Shown piece by piece: positions 43,717-51,610 of a stretch of 58,293 bases of DNA (position 1 is the first letter of the stretch; every line of letters begins with the position of its first letter). This DNA is from Pseudomonadota bacterium (GTDB taxonomy: Bacteria; Pseudomonadota; Gammaproteobacteria; Burkholderiales; Thiobacillaceae), in assembly GCA_021847835.1 (NCBI GenBank), contig JAJZPR010000014.1:1-58293 (forward strand), given 5' to 3'. Position numbers and translations under genes: made by a program. Under the pieces are notes generated by a model. That model was not told where the DNA came from and made no database searches. It worked only from the letters and a program-made list of their open reading frames with translations.

Positions 43717-44892
43717 ATGGCCGTAAACCCAAAAATCGCCCTCATCACCGGCATCACCGGCCAGGACGGCGCCTACCTTGCCGAATTCCTGCTGGGCAAG
43801 GGCTACGAAGTGCACGGCATCAAGCGCCGCACGTCTCTTTTCAACACCGACCGCATCGACCACCTGTACCAGGACCCGCACGAGCAGGACCGCCGCTTCA
43901 TCCTGCACCACGGCGACATGACCGATTCCTCCAGCCTCGTGCGCATCATCCAGCAGGTGCGGCCCGACGAAATCTACAACCTCGCCGCCCAGTCCCACGT
44001 CGCCGTCTCCTTCGAAGAGCCCGAATACACCGCCAACTCCGACGCCCTCGGCACCCTGCGCCTCCTCGAAGCCATCCGCATCCTCGGCCTGGAACAGAAA
44101 ACCCGCTTCTACCAGGCCTCCACCAGCGAACTCTTCGGCAAGGTGCAGGAAATTCCGCAGAAGGAAACCACCCCCTTCTATCCGCGCAGCCCCTATGCGG
44201 TGGCCAAGCTCTACGCTTACTGGATCACCGTCAACTACCGCGAAGCCTACGGCATGTACGCCTGCAACGGCATCCTGTTCAACCACGAAAGCCCGGTGCG
44301 TGGCGAAACCTTCGTCACCCGCAAGATCACCCGCGCGCTCGCCCGCATCAAGCTGGGCCTGCAGGATTGCCTCTTCCTCGGCAACCTCGACGCCAAGCGC
44401 GACTGGGGCCACGCCAGGGATTATGTCGAAATGCAGTGGCTCATGCTGCAACAGCAGGAGCCCGAGGACTTCGTCATCGCCACCGGCCAGCAATACAGCG
44501 TGCGCGACTTCGTCAATACAGCGGCCAGGGAGCTCGGCATGGCCATCCGCTGGGAAGGGCAGGGCGTCGACGAGGTCGGCTACCTTGTCAAAGGTGCAAG
44601 TCACAAGGGGCAAGACGCAAGTAAGCCCAGCGCCGCCTCCCTTGAAGCTTGCAACTTGAACCTTGTATCTGATCAACGCGCCATTGTGCGCGTTGATCCC
44701 CGCTACTTCCGCCCCACCGAGGTGGAGACCCTGCTGGGCGACGCGAGCAAGGCGAAGGAAAAACTGGGCTGGACGCCGAGGATCACGTTCGCCGAACTGG
44801 TCGCGGAGATGGTGCGCGAGGATTTGAAAGCCGCCGAGCGCGACGAACTCGTCAAGAAGCATGGCTTCAAGGCCATGGATTATCACGAGTGA
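43717..44892 (+). CDS. gmd: GDP-mannose 4,6-dehydratase with an in-frame repeat insertion
   Basis: 391 residues against the usual ~373. [15 protein letters not shown] (NADP loop), the catalytic Thr in ASTSELFG with Glu, and [10 protein letters not shown] (Tyr-x-x-x-Lys) are intact, as is the late [16 protein letters not shown]. The extra ~18 residues (from about residue 291) lie just before [10 protein letters not shown], in a loop that varies among Gmd proteins. They are encoded by two opposing arrays of 7-bp repeats. The frame is kept, so the enzyme is probably still made. Confidence 0.93.
   Translation: MAVNPKIALITGITGQDGAYLAEFLLGKGYEVHGIKRRTSLFNTDRIDHLYQDPHEQDRRFILHHGDMTDSSSLVRIIQQVRPDEIYNLAAQSHVAVSFEEPEYTANSDALGTLRLLEAIRILGLEQKTRFYQASTSELFGKVQEIPQKETTPFYPRSPYAVAKLYAYWITVNYREAYGMYACNGILFNHESPVRGETFVTRKITRALARIKLGLQDCLFLGNLDAKRDWGHARDYVEMQWLMLQQQEPEDFVIATGQQYSVRDFVNTAARELGMAIRWEGQGVDEVGYLVKGASHKGQDASKPSAASLEACNLNLVSDQRAIVRVDPRYFRPTEVETLLGDASKAKEKLGWTPRITFAELVAEMVREDLKAAERDELVKKHGFKAMDYHE
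44587..44675. repeat. Opposed 7-bp repeat arrays inside gmd
   Basis: Left array: GTCAAAG, GTGCAAG, TCACAAG, GGGCAAG and ACGCAAG (44587-44621), reading NNNCAAG after the first. A 19-bp spacer follows (44622-44640). Right array in the opposite sense: CTTGAAG, CTTGCAA, CTTGAAC and CTTGTAT, then the degenerate CTGATCA (44641-44675). The unit is CTTGNNN on one strand. The design parallels the CCTNACN arrays at 36580-36652. Confidence 0.85.
44671..44698. repeat. Perfect 10-bp inverted repeat at the edge of the gmd insertion
   Basis: GATCAACGCG (44671-44680) and CGCGTTGATC (44689-44698) are separated by 8 bp. The right arm encodes the conserved part of Gmd (VRVDP), while the left arm lies in the inserted sequence. 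The arm could therefore be a copy of target sequence made during insertion. Confidence 0.85.
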
Positions 44893-44974
44893 CAGGCGGC
44901 CTTGTGTTGGCGCCAATCCGCATTGCCTGCCGGTTCAGGGCACGACAGCGGCGGCAGAATGAATCTGCCCGCGC

Positions 44975-46987
44975 CTAATCGCTTGCCGGCCGGGCCTGCT
45001 GGTATTCGCGCACCCGCTTCAGCACATCCTGGCAGCCGGGGCGGGGAGCCGTGCCCTTGTCGTTCGTCTGGACACCGGGGTCAAGGAGGGGGATAAGGGC
45101 AGCCCAGGGGGAAACGATGGCCAGGAGGGCGCCGGCGCCGAGCTTCATGGCCAGTTCGCCGCGTTCCAGGGAGACTTCCGGCTTGGCCAAGCTTCCCCGG
45201 ATCAGGATCGGAGTGCGCAGGCTGAGGGGGCTGAAGTCCTTGGGCAGAGCCACCACCCGCAGTTGCAGGCGTTCCTGGTCGAGCCGTATCTGACCGTCCA
45301 TGGACAGGGTGGAGTCCGGCGTGTCCAGCACGGCCGCCTCGGTGTGGATGATGCCGTCCTTGGCGCGAAAGCGGGCCGCCCCGCAGCTTACCGGCAGGCT
45401 TTCGTCGCCTTTTATCGCCATGCCCAGGGCCTGGGCGACGTCGAGCCCCGCGGCTTCCACCGCGAGATGGGACAGACGGCCGTGGCGCAGCTGAAGACTG
45501 GCCTCGCCGTCCATGCCGGCAAGAATCTCCGCAATGGAGCGGCCGCGGCCGGTGGCCTTGAGGCGTCCCTGCAAGCTTCCCGAGATATAGGGCGGGTTGC
45601 CCGGCTTGCGGCCCTGGCGAACCCACTGGGCCAGGTTCACGCCCTGCCAGCCCAGGTCGGCGCGCCACTCGGCCCGGGAGGCGCGGCCGTCCAGGCTGAG
45701 CTCGCCTTCCAGGCTGCCGTCTGCCGCGCTGGCCCGCACATCCTTCAGGCTGAGGACGCCGTCGGCAAGAATCAGGCGCAGGCTGAGCGGAGCGATGGGC
45801 CGGGCAAAGACGCGGCCCAGTTCCAGGCGGCTGACGGCGATCCGCAGGTCGGCATCCATGCGCCTCAGGGCGGGCAGGTCGAAGGACTTGTCGGGCAACA
45901 CCCCGCCGGCCGGCCCGGTGCCGGTCTCTGCCCCGCTGCCGCCGATGCTGGGGGCAAGGTCGGCGAGAAGGACGCGCCGCCCGCTCACTTCCCCGGTAAG
46001 GCGGGGGATTTGCGTGCGGGTGTCGTAAACCAGATTTCCCGCCAGCTGGCTGCCGCCCACCACGGCGCGCTCCACTTTTGCATGCCAGCGGCGGTCGCCC
46101 TTCTGCAGCCGGCCATGGATGCGGAAGGCCCCCGTGGCCGGCAGGGTCAGCCCGAGCGGTTCGCCCACGCTGGCCAGCGAAGGCCCCGCAGCGTGGAAGC
46201 TGCCTTGCAGGCCGCCCAGCCTGAGCACGTCGGTGGCCGTGCCGCTGAAGCCCAGGCGATTGCTGCCTACCCTGGCCTCCAGGGTCATCGGCAGAGGCCT
46301 GCTGCCGTCGCTCACCAGCGGCAGGATGCCGCCCGCCGTCAAGCGGCCCGCAAGGGAGATTTCCCGATAGCTGCCTGCGAAGTCCGCCTGCAATCCCGTG
46401 CGGGCTTGCCCGGGGGCTTGGCCCTCCCCGGCGGCAGTGCCTTCCCGGGTGTTCAGATTCACTCCCAGCTTGAGCGAGAGCCTGTCATCCTGATAGTCCA
46501 CCCGTCCCTGGCGCATTTCCAGGTGGCCGAATGCCGGCAATCCGCGCTGCCGTTCCGGCTGTTGCGCCGCCTTGTCGCCCAGGGGCCAGGAGCCGCGGCC
46601 CCCGGCCTCGCGCCGCACCACGATCTGTATGCGATCGGCTTCGAGGCTGCGCACGGCCAGGGGCGCGCCGCGCCACGCGTGCCACAAATCCGTGTAAGCC
46701 AGATGCAGGCGCAGCCCGCTGCCGTCGAGAAAGTAGGGGTCTTGGGTCCAGGGCGCGGCGGCGATGCGCAGATGCGGGCTTTCCACCCGCACGCCGCCGA
46801 TGAAATGAAAGCGGGTTCCGACAGGCGCCACGCTCACCGGACGGTCGAGCATCTTGCCAAGCACACGCGACAGCGGTTCGGCCAGAAACGGCCAACCCGC
46901 CAAATCCAGGGCCAGCAGCGCAAGCAGGGCGGCCGTGATGCCCGTCAGGACACGGTAGCCGGGGGGCATCTTCCTCAGGATCGCCAT
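44975..46987 (-). CDS. AsmA-family envelope protein
   Basis: 670 residues: one N-terminal membrane helix (about 14-36) followed by a long, mostly beta-rich periplasmic part, ending in an AsmA C-terminal domain (ISGSLQGRLKATGRGRSIAEILAGMDGEASLQLRHG). AsmA-like proteins are thought to help move phospholipids to the outer membrane. Converges with gmd across an 82-bp gap. The ATG at 46987 has no strong ribosome site; a later start would remove little. Confidence 0.82.
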   Translation of the reverse strand: MAILRKMPPGYRVLTGITAALLALLALDLAGWPFLAEPLSRVLGKMLDRPVSVAPVGTRFHFIGGVRVESPHLRIAAAPWTQDPYFLDGSGLRLHLAYTDLWHAWRGAPLAVRSLEADRIQIVVRREAGGRGSWPLGDKAAQQPERQRGLPAFGHLEMRQGRVDYQDDRLSLKLGVNLNTREGTAAGEGQAPGQARTGLQADFAGSYREISLAGRLTAGGILPLVSDGSRPLPMTLEARVGSNRLGFSGTATDVLRLGGLQGSFHAAGPSLASVGEPLGLTLPATGAFRIHGRLQKGDRRWHAKVERAVVGGSQLAGNLVYDTRTQIPRLTGEVSGRRVLLADLAPSIGGSGAETGTGPAGGVLPDKSFDLPALRRMDADLRIAVSRLELGRVFARPIAPLSLRLILADGVLSLKDVRASAADGSLEGELSLDGRASRAEWRADLGWQGVNLAQWVRQGRKPGNPPYISGSLQGRLKATGRGRSIAEILAGMDGEASLQLRHGRLSHLAVEAAGLDVAQALGMAIKGDESLPVSCGAARFRAKDGIIHTEAAVLDTPDSTLSMDGQIRLDQERLQLRVVALPKDFSPLSLRTPILIRGSLAKPEVSLERGELAMKLGAGALLAIVSPWAALIPLLDPGVQTNDKGTAPRPGCQDVLKRVREYQQARPASD

Positions 46988-47152
46988 CGTGCAGGGGAGG
47001 TTGAATGTGGGCCGGGAGCGGGTTTTCTATGAGGTTTGTGCGCGGAAATGCGCGTGGCGCTTTAACGGAAGACAGGATGGCCGGCCAAAAGTTGCCCCCG
47101 CGCAAGCAGGCCCCTCCGTTTCGGCGACCATCATTGCGGCGCCACCAAGTAA

Positions 47153-47178
47153 AACGGCCCCCATTTCTGGGAGCCGTT
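47153..47178 (-). terminator. Rho-independent terminator after tRNA-Phe
   Basis: On the minus strand AACGGCTCCC and GGGGGCCGTT form a stem around the loop AGAAAT and run into TTTTAC. It lies 7 bp beyond the tRNA 3' end and probably ends its transcript. Confidence 0.8.
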
Positions 47179-47185
47179 GAAAGCC

Positions 47186-47261
47186 TGGTGGCCAGGGGCG
47201 GAATCGAACCGTCGACACGCGGATTTTCAATCCGCTGCTCTACCAACTGAGCTACCTGGCC
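47186..47261 (-). tRNA. tRNA-Phe (GAA)
   Basis: 76-nt cloverleaf read on the minus strand from GGCCAGGTAGCTC to CCTGGCCACCA. The acceptor stem GGCCAGG pairs with CCTGGCC, the anticodon stem-loop is GCGGA-TTGAAAA-TCCGC with GAA at 47228-47226, and the T loop is GTTCGATTC. The 3' CCA is encoded. Confidence 0.97.
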
Positions 47262-47277
47262 GCTGTCTGTTTCGAGA

Positions 47278-47305
47278 CAAAAAGAATGACCGGCGGGGCC
47301 GGTCA
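47278..47305 (-). terminator. Rho-independent terminator after the small membrane protein gene
   Basis: Perfect 8-bp stem TGACCGGC/GCCGGTCA around a 3-nt loop (47287-47305), followed on the minus strand by TTCTTTTTG. It separates the 47349-47651 gene from the tRNA gene downstream. Confidence 0.8.
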
Positions 47306-47348
47306 GGGGTGCAATTAAACCCGTTCTCGGCTTGTTCGTCAAGCCGGT

Positions 47349-47651
47349 TCAGCATTGCAGGCCGTTGGTGACGCACACGTAGCGCTTGGCGATGGACACG
47401 CCGACCCATATCCAGAACAGCAGGAAGAAAGCCAGAAAGGGGATGTGCGCATCGACGATGAAGCGCGGTGTGATGAAGCGCACGGCGCGGATCACCGGCG
47501 AAGTGATGGTCTTGAGGATGCCGTAGAACATGTTCTGTTCGCGCTTGGCGCCTGCGAGCATGGCCAGCAGGCCCTGTCCCAGCAGGGAATAGCCTGCGAT
47601 TTCGACCAGCAGGCGCACGATGGAAAGAATGAGCAGTTCTGTTTGTGCCAT
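47349..47651 (-). CDS. Small inner-membrane protein, possibly YggT-like
   Basis: 100 residues with two to three hydrophobic segments (about 7-35 and 65-88). The middle stretch SPVIRAVRFITP and the following hydrophobic helix recall one repeat of YggT proteins, but the match is weak. GGAG lies 5 nt before the ATG. It faces the TPR gene divergently (85-bp gap). No function can be assigned. Confidence 0.7.
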   Translation of the reverse strand: MAQTELLILSIVRLLVEIAGYSLLGQGLLAMLAGAKREQNMFYGILKTITSPVIRAVRFITPRFIVDAHIPFLAFFLLFWIWVGVSIAKRYVCVTNGLQC

Positions 47652-47736
47652 GTGTTCTCCGGATTTTGCGTATTGTAACTTGCCCTCGAAGGCGACCTGG
47701 CCGAAAATCGTGGCTTCCAAGCCACCCAAGGACAAA

Positions 47737-48324
47737 ATGAACTACGACCAATGGCGCTGGGAAGCGCGCGCCTGGCTGATGGAGATGCTGGGGCGCAAGC
47801 CGGCGGCCGTCGACGCCTACGAGCGGGCTTATGCGGCGGCACCGGGCAACATGCGGCTCGCGCATCTCATCGGCTTCATGTACGCGCAGCAGAACGATTT
47901 CGCCAAGGCGGAGAGCTGGCTCGCGCGCGTATGCGAGCGCGAGCCAAGCAATGGCGATGCCTGGTTCAATCTCGGCTTCATTCACGACAAGGGACGCGCC
48001 TGGCAGAAGGCGATCGACGCCTTCAGAAAGTCGGTTGAACTGGTGCCGAACCAGGACCGCGCCTGGTACGGCATGGGCATGGCTTACGCGCACCTCGGCA
48101 AGCATGAGGAAGCGGCCAGGGCGCTGGAGGAGGCCGCGCGCCTGCAGCCCATGAACGGCCACGCCTGGTATGCGCTGGGCATGGCCTACCATCACCTGCA
48201 CGACCCCGATCAGGTCAAGCGCACCGCCGAACAGCTGGCGCAGTTCGACCCGCAGCGGGCCAAGGTGTTCATCCGCGAAACCGAGCGCCCGGACCTGCAT
48301 CATCTGGTCGAGCATATCGGCTGA
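47737..48324 (+). CDS. Tetratricopeptide-repeat protein
   Basis: 195 residues, almost entirely TPR helices (about five repeats; for example NGDAWFNLGFIHDKGRAWQKA and NGHAWYALGMAYHHLHDPDQ). No signal peptide or membrane segment, so cytoplasmic. AAGGA precedes the ATG at 47737. Likely a protein-interaction scaffold; partners are not visible. Ends before a strong bidirectional terminator. Confidence 0.82.
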   Translation: MNYDQWRWEARAWLMEMLGRKPAAVDAYERAYAAAPGNMRLAHLIGFMYAQQNDFAKAESWLARVCEREPSNGDAWFNLGFIHDKGRAWQKAIDAFRKSVELVPNQDRAWYGMGMAYAHLGKHEEAARALEEAARLQPMNGHAWYALGMAYHHLHDPDQVKRTAEQLAQFDPQRAKVFIRETERPDLHHLVEHIG

Positions 48325-48336
48325 ATCGGCGACCCG

Positions 48337-48378
48337 ACAAACAACAAGGCCCGCGAGATGCGGGCCTTAGTTGTTTGT
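48337..48378. terminator. Bidirectional terminator between the TPR and symporter genes
   Basis: Long hairpin: ACAAACAAC and AAGGCCCGC on the left pair with GCGGGCCTT and GTTGTTTGT on the right around a 5-nt loop, with one or two small bulges. A/T-rich tracts flank the GC core on both sides, so it suits the two converging transcripts. Confidence 0.85.
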
Positions 48379-48415
48379 GCTCCCCTGCGTGGCAGGGGAG
48401 CGGCGGACACACCGC

Positions 48416-50527
48416 TCAGGTGGCCTGGGTGCTGATGTCGCCTTCCAGGTTCGGGTAACGAACGTGGTCGACCAGTTCCTGGACTTCCTGCGACGGCGCC
48501 GGGGAGATCAGCGAACCGATGATCACGCCCAGGAAGCCGACGGGGATGCCGAACACGCCGGCCGCGATGGGCTTGATGCCCCACCATTCGTTGGCAGCGA
48601 CGCCGCCGAAGAAGTCATAGGTGATGACCATGTAGTAGATGCAGATACCGAGGCCGGCCAGCATGCCCAGGATGGCGCCGAGCTTGTTGGCGCGCTTCCA
48701 GAACACGCCCAGCACCAGGGCCGGGAAGAAGGCCGAGGCCGCCAGCGAGAACGCCGCACCCACCAGGAACAGGATGTTCCCCGGCTTGAGCGATGCGGTG
48801 TACGCAGCGATGGCCGCCACCACCAGCAGCAGCGTCTTGGCGACGGTCAGGCGGCGCACCGTGGAAGCGTGCGGGTCGAGCATCTTGTAGTACACATCGT
48901 GCGACAGCGCGTTGGCGATGGTCAGCAGCAGGCCGTCCGCGGTGGACAGCGCCGCGGCCAGACCGCCCGCCGCCACCAGGCCGGAGATCACGTACGGCAG
49001 GCCGGCGATTTCCGGCGTGGCCAGCACGATGAGGTCGCCGCCGATGGTGATTTCGGCCAGCTGCACGATGCCGTCGGCATTGATGTCGACGATCTTCATC
49101 AGGGTCGCATCCACCGCTGCCCAGTTGGATACCCAGGCAGGCAGGGCGGCAAAGCTGGAACCGACGAGGTTGGAATACACCTCGAACTTGGCCAGCACGG
49201 CCAGCGCCGGTGCGGTGAAGTACAGCAGGAAGATGAAGAACAGCGACCAAAACACCGATTTGCGCGCTTCACGCACCGAGGGGGTGGTGTAGTAGCGCAT
49301 CAGGATGTGCGGCAGCGAAGCGGTGCCGACCATCAGGCACAGCACCAGGGCCATGAAGTTGCGGCGCTTCTTGTCGGACTCCGCTTCGTCCTCGGCCTTG
49401 GCGGCGGCAATTTCTTCCGCCGTGGCGCCCGGATTTTCCTTCATCAGCTTCTTCTCGGCGCCCTTGCCGGCAAAAGCGGTGGCGTGCGCGGAAACTGGGC
49501 CGCTCGCTTTCTTGTGGCCGTCGGCGGCCTTGGTCCACTTTTCCTTGAGAGCGGCGACATCCGCCGGGAAGTCGGCCGGGTTGCCGGCGGCGGTGCGCTC
49601 GGCGGCGAGGAAGGCGCCACCCTCGCCGGCGGCCACGGCTGCATCCAGCGCCGCGAGCTTGCCTTCGAATTCAGCCTGCTTGGCCTTGTGCGCGGCACGG
49701 GCCGAAGCCTCGGCCGCGCCCTTGACGGTGGCGGAGTCGTTGAGTTCATTCTCCAGCGCGGTCACTTCCTGCAGCGCCTTGCCATAGGCGATCTGCGGGA
49801 TGGGGTTGCCGGTATGGGAAACGGACAGCCACACCACCGGGATCATGTAGGCGATGATCAGGATGATGTACTGCGCCACCTGTGTCCAGGTCACCGCGCG
49901 CATGCCGCCCAGGAAGGAACACACCAGGATGCCGCCGAGGCCGAGCCACACGCCGTACTGGAATTCGATTCCGGTGAAACGGGCGGTAATGATGCCCACG
50001 CCGTAGATCTGCGCCACCACGTACACGAAGGAGGCGAGGATGGCGGCGATCACGCCGATCAGACGCGGGATGTTGCCGCCGTAGCGCGCGCCGAGGAAGT
50101 CCGGAATGGTGAACTGGCCGAACTTGCGCAGGTAGGGCGCGAGGAACAGCGCCACCAGCACATAGCCGCCGGTCCAGCCCATCACGAAGGCGAGGCCGTC
50201 ATAGCCGGAAAGATAAAGCGTGCCGGCCATGCCGATGAAGGATGCGGCCGACATCCAGTCCGCGCCCGTGGCCATGCCGTTGAAGATGGCCGGCACGCGC
50301 CGTCCGGCAACGTAGTATTCCGCCACGTCGGCGGTCTTCGACATGATGCCGATGCCCGCGTACAGGGCAATGGTGGCGAACAGGAAGATGTAGCCGAGGA
50401 TGCGGTTGGGCACCCCCATCTGCTCGAGGATGGCCAGCACGATGACAAAGGCGATGAAGCCGCCGGTGTAGAAGGTGTAATACTTCTTGAGCTGGTTGAA
50501 GAACTGGGATTGGGTCAGTGCGGTCAT
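48416..50527 (-). CDS. Sodium:solute symporter, acetate-type (VC_2705 subfamily)
   Basis: 703 residues, SSS family. Membrane helices are in the usual pattern, with the family stretch GADWMSAASFIGMAGTLYLSGYDG and the STADGLLLTIANALSHDVYYK region. Related ActP-type proteins carry acetate and other short acids. Residues about 250-390 form a large, charged, Ala/Lys/Glu-rich cytoplasmic or periplasmic insertion between two helices. It lies 2 bp after the DUF4212 gene, its likely small subunit, and ends the leftward operon. Confidence 0.88.
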   Translation of the reverse strand: MTALTQSQFFNQLKKYYTFYTGGFIAFVIVLAILEQMGVPNRILGYIFLFATIALYAGIGIMSKTADVAEYYVAGRRVPAIFNGMATGADWMSAASFIGMAGTLYLSGYDGLAFVMGWTGGYVLVALFLAPYLRKFGQFTIPDFLGARYGGNIPRLIGVIAAILASFVYVVAQIYGVGIITARFTGIEFQYGVWLGLGGILVCSFLGGMRAVTWTQVAQYIILIIAYMIPVVWLSVSHTGNPIPQIAYGKALQEVTALENELNDSATVKGAAEASARAAHKAKQAEFEGKLAALDAAVAAGEGGAFLAAERTAAGNPADFPADVAALKEKWTKAADGHKKASGPVSAHATAFAGKGAEKKLMKENPGATAEEIAAAKAEDEAESDKKRRNFMALVLCLMVGTASLPHILMRYYTTPSVREARKSVFWSLFFIFLLYFTAPALAVLAKFEVYSNLVGSSFAALPAWVSNWAAVDATLMKIVDINADGIVQLAEITIGGDLIVLATPEIAGLPYVISGLVAAGGLAAALSTADGLLLTIANALSHDVYYKMLDPHASTVRRLTVAKTLLLVVAAIAAYTASLKPGNILFLVGAAFSLAASAFFPALVLGVFWKRANKLGAILGMLAGLGICIYYMVITYDFFGGVAANEWWGIKPIAAGVFGIPVGFLGVIIGSLISPAPSQEVQELVDHVRYPNLEGDISTQAT

Positions 50528-50529
50528 GC

Positions 50530-50793
50530 TCAGTCCTCCCCTTCGTGGACGCCGTAGTCCTTGTCCATCTGGTTCATGCTGCGGGCGTAAAACCAGATCA
50601 CCAGCACATAAATGATGAGCGCACCCTGCGCCCCCATGTAAAAGCCGAGGGGAAAGCCCAGGATGACGATTTCGTTGAGTTCTCGCGCGAACCAGATTGC
50701 CACGAATGTGGCCACGAACCAGATGGCAAGAAGAATGGCGGTAAGCCGCAGGTTCTTGGACCAGTACTCCCGATGCTTGTCGGTAAGTTGCAT
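50530..50793 (-). CDS. DUF4212 small symporter subunit
   Basis: 87 residues with two membrane helices and the DUF4212 pattern (YWSKNLRLTAILLAIWFVAT and GFPLGFYMGAQGALIIYVLVIWFYAR). Genes of this type nearly always precede VC_2705-type symporters, and it probably acts as their accessory subunit. GGAGG lies 4 nt before the ATG at 50793. Confidence 0.9.
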   Translation of the reverse strand: MQLTDKHREYWSKNLRLTAILLAIWFVATFVAIWFARELNEIVILGFPLGFYMGAQGALIIYVLVIWFYARSMNQMDKDYGVHEGED

Positions 50794-50832
50794 GGTTCCT
50801 CCGTGATAGTGAGGGTTGATCTTGTAATTAAT

Positions 50833-50853
50833 GTGCAACACAACTATGTGCAC
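50833..50853. promoter_or_regulatory. Inverted repeat upstream of the DUF4212-symporter genes
   Basis: GTGCA-N11-TGCAC (50833-50853) lies in the 121-bp gap between the exonuclease stop and the DUF4212 start. The gap is A/T-rich and could hold an internal promoter for the transporter pair, but no clear -35/-10 is seen. Confidence 0.35.
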
Positions 50854-50914
50854 GCGCGAAGTTTGCGCTTTGCCCGAAAAATCGACAAACAGCTTATCAG
50901 AATATTCTAATTGC

Positions 50915-51610
50915 TCAGCCGCCCAGCCATTTGCGGGCATGGGTCAGGCTTTCCATATCCTTGAATGTGCGCAGATTCTGGCGCGCGGCGGCTTCCAGCA
51001 AAATCAGCCACAATTGCGCGGTGGCGGCGGCATCGGCCACCGCGCTGTGGCGGGCATAGTTCTGGATGGAAAGCGCCGCCAGCCAGTCGTCCAGGGAGCG
51101 GCAGTCTTTTGCCAGATCGGGAAACAGCAGGGGCGCGATCACAGCGGCGTCCAGCCAGCGGCCGGGGAAGTCCCGGCCCAGTTCCTTCTGCATGGCAACC
51201 TGCAGCGCGGTGCGGTCGAATCCGGCATGAAAGGCCACGAAGGGACCACCGGCGGCGAACTCGGCGAAATCCAGCAGGGCATCGCGGGCGGCCAGGCCGG
51301 AAAGCTGCTGGCTGTGGGTGAGACCATGCACCAGAATGTTTTCGTGAGAAGTGGCCGCTGACTGCAAGAGGCCGACCTCGAAGCCTGCACCCAGATTGAC
51401 CCGGCCATCGCGGATTTCCACCGCGCCGATGGACAGGAGCGGATCGGCCTGCGGATTGAGCCCGCCGGTCTCGACATCCACCACCACCCAGCGCAGCGCC
51501 GCCAGTGGCGCGCGCGGATCCGTTGCCGGCAGGGACCCTAGCGCAGCCAGCCGCGCGGCCTGGGCTTCGGACAATTCGATGCGCGGCTTGCGCGAAAAGG
51601 GCCAGATCAC
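50915..51610 (-). CDS. DnaQ-family 3'-5' exonuclease
   Basis: 231 residues. The three exonuclease motifs are present: Exo I VVDVETGG, Exo II FHAGFDRT, and Exo III HSAVADAAAT with the catalytic Asp and His. It resembles the epsilon-type proofreading fold, but as a stand-alone protein. The start overlaps the DUF294 gene stop (ATGA). This exonuclease-DUF294-symporter grouping recurs in proteobacteria; its link to transport is not understood. Confidence 0.87.
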   Translation of the reverse strand: MIWPFSRKPRIELSEAQAARLAALGSLPATDPRAPLAALRWVVVDVETGGLNPQADPLLSIGAVEIRDGRVNLGAGFEVGLLQSAATSHENILVHGLTHSQQLSGLAARDALLDFAEFAAGGPFVAFHAGFDRTALQVAMQKELGRDFPGRWLDAAVIAPLLFPDLAKDCRSLDDWLAALSIQNYARHSAVADAAATAQLWLILLEAAARQNLRTFKDMESLTHARKWLGG

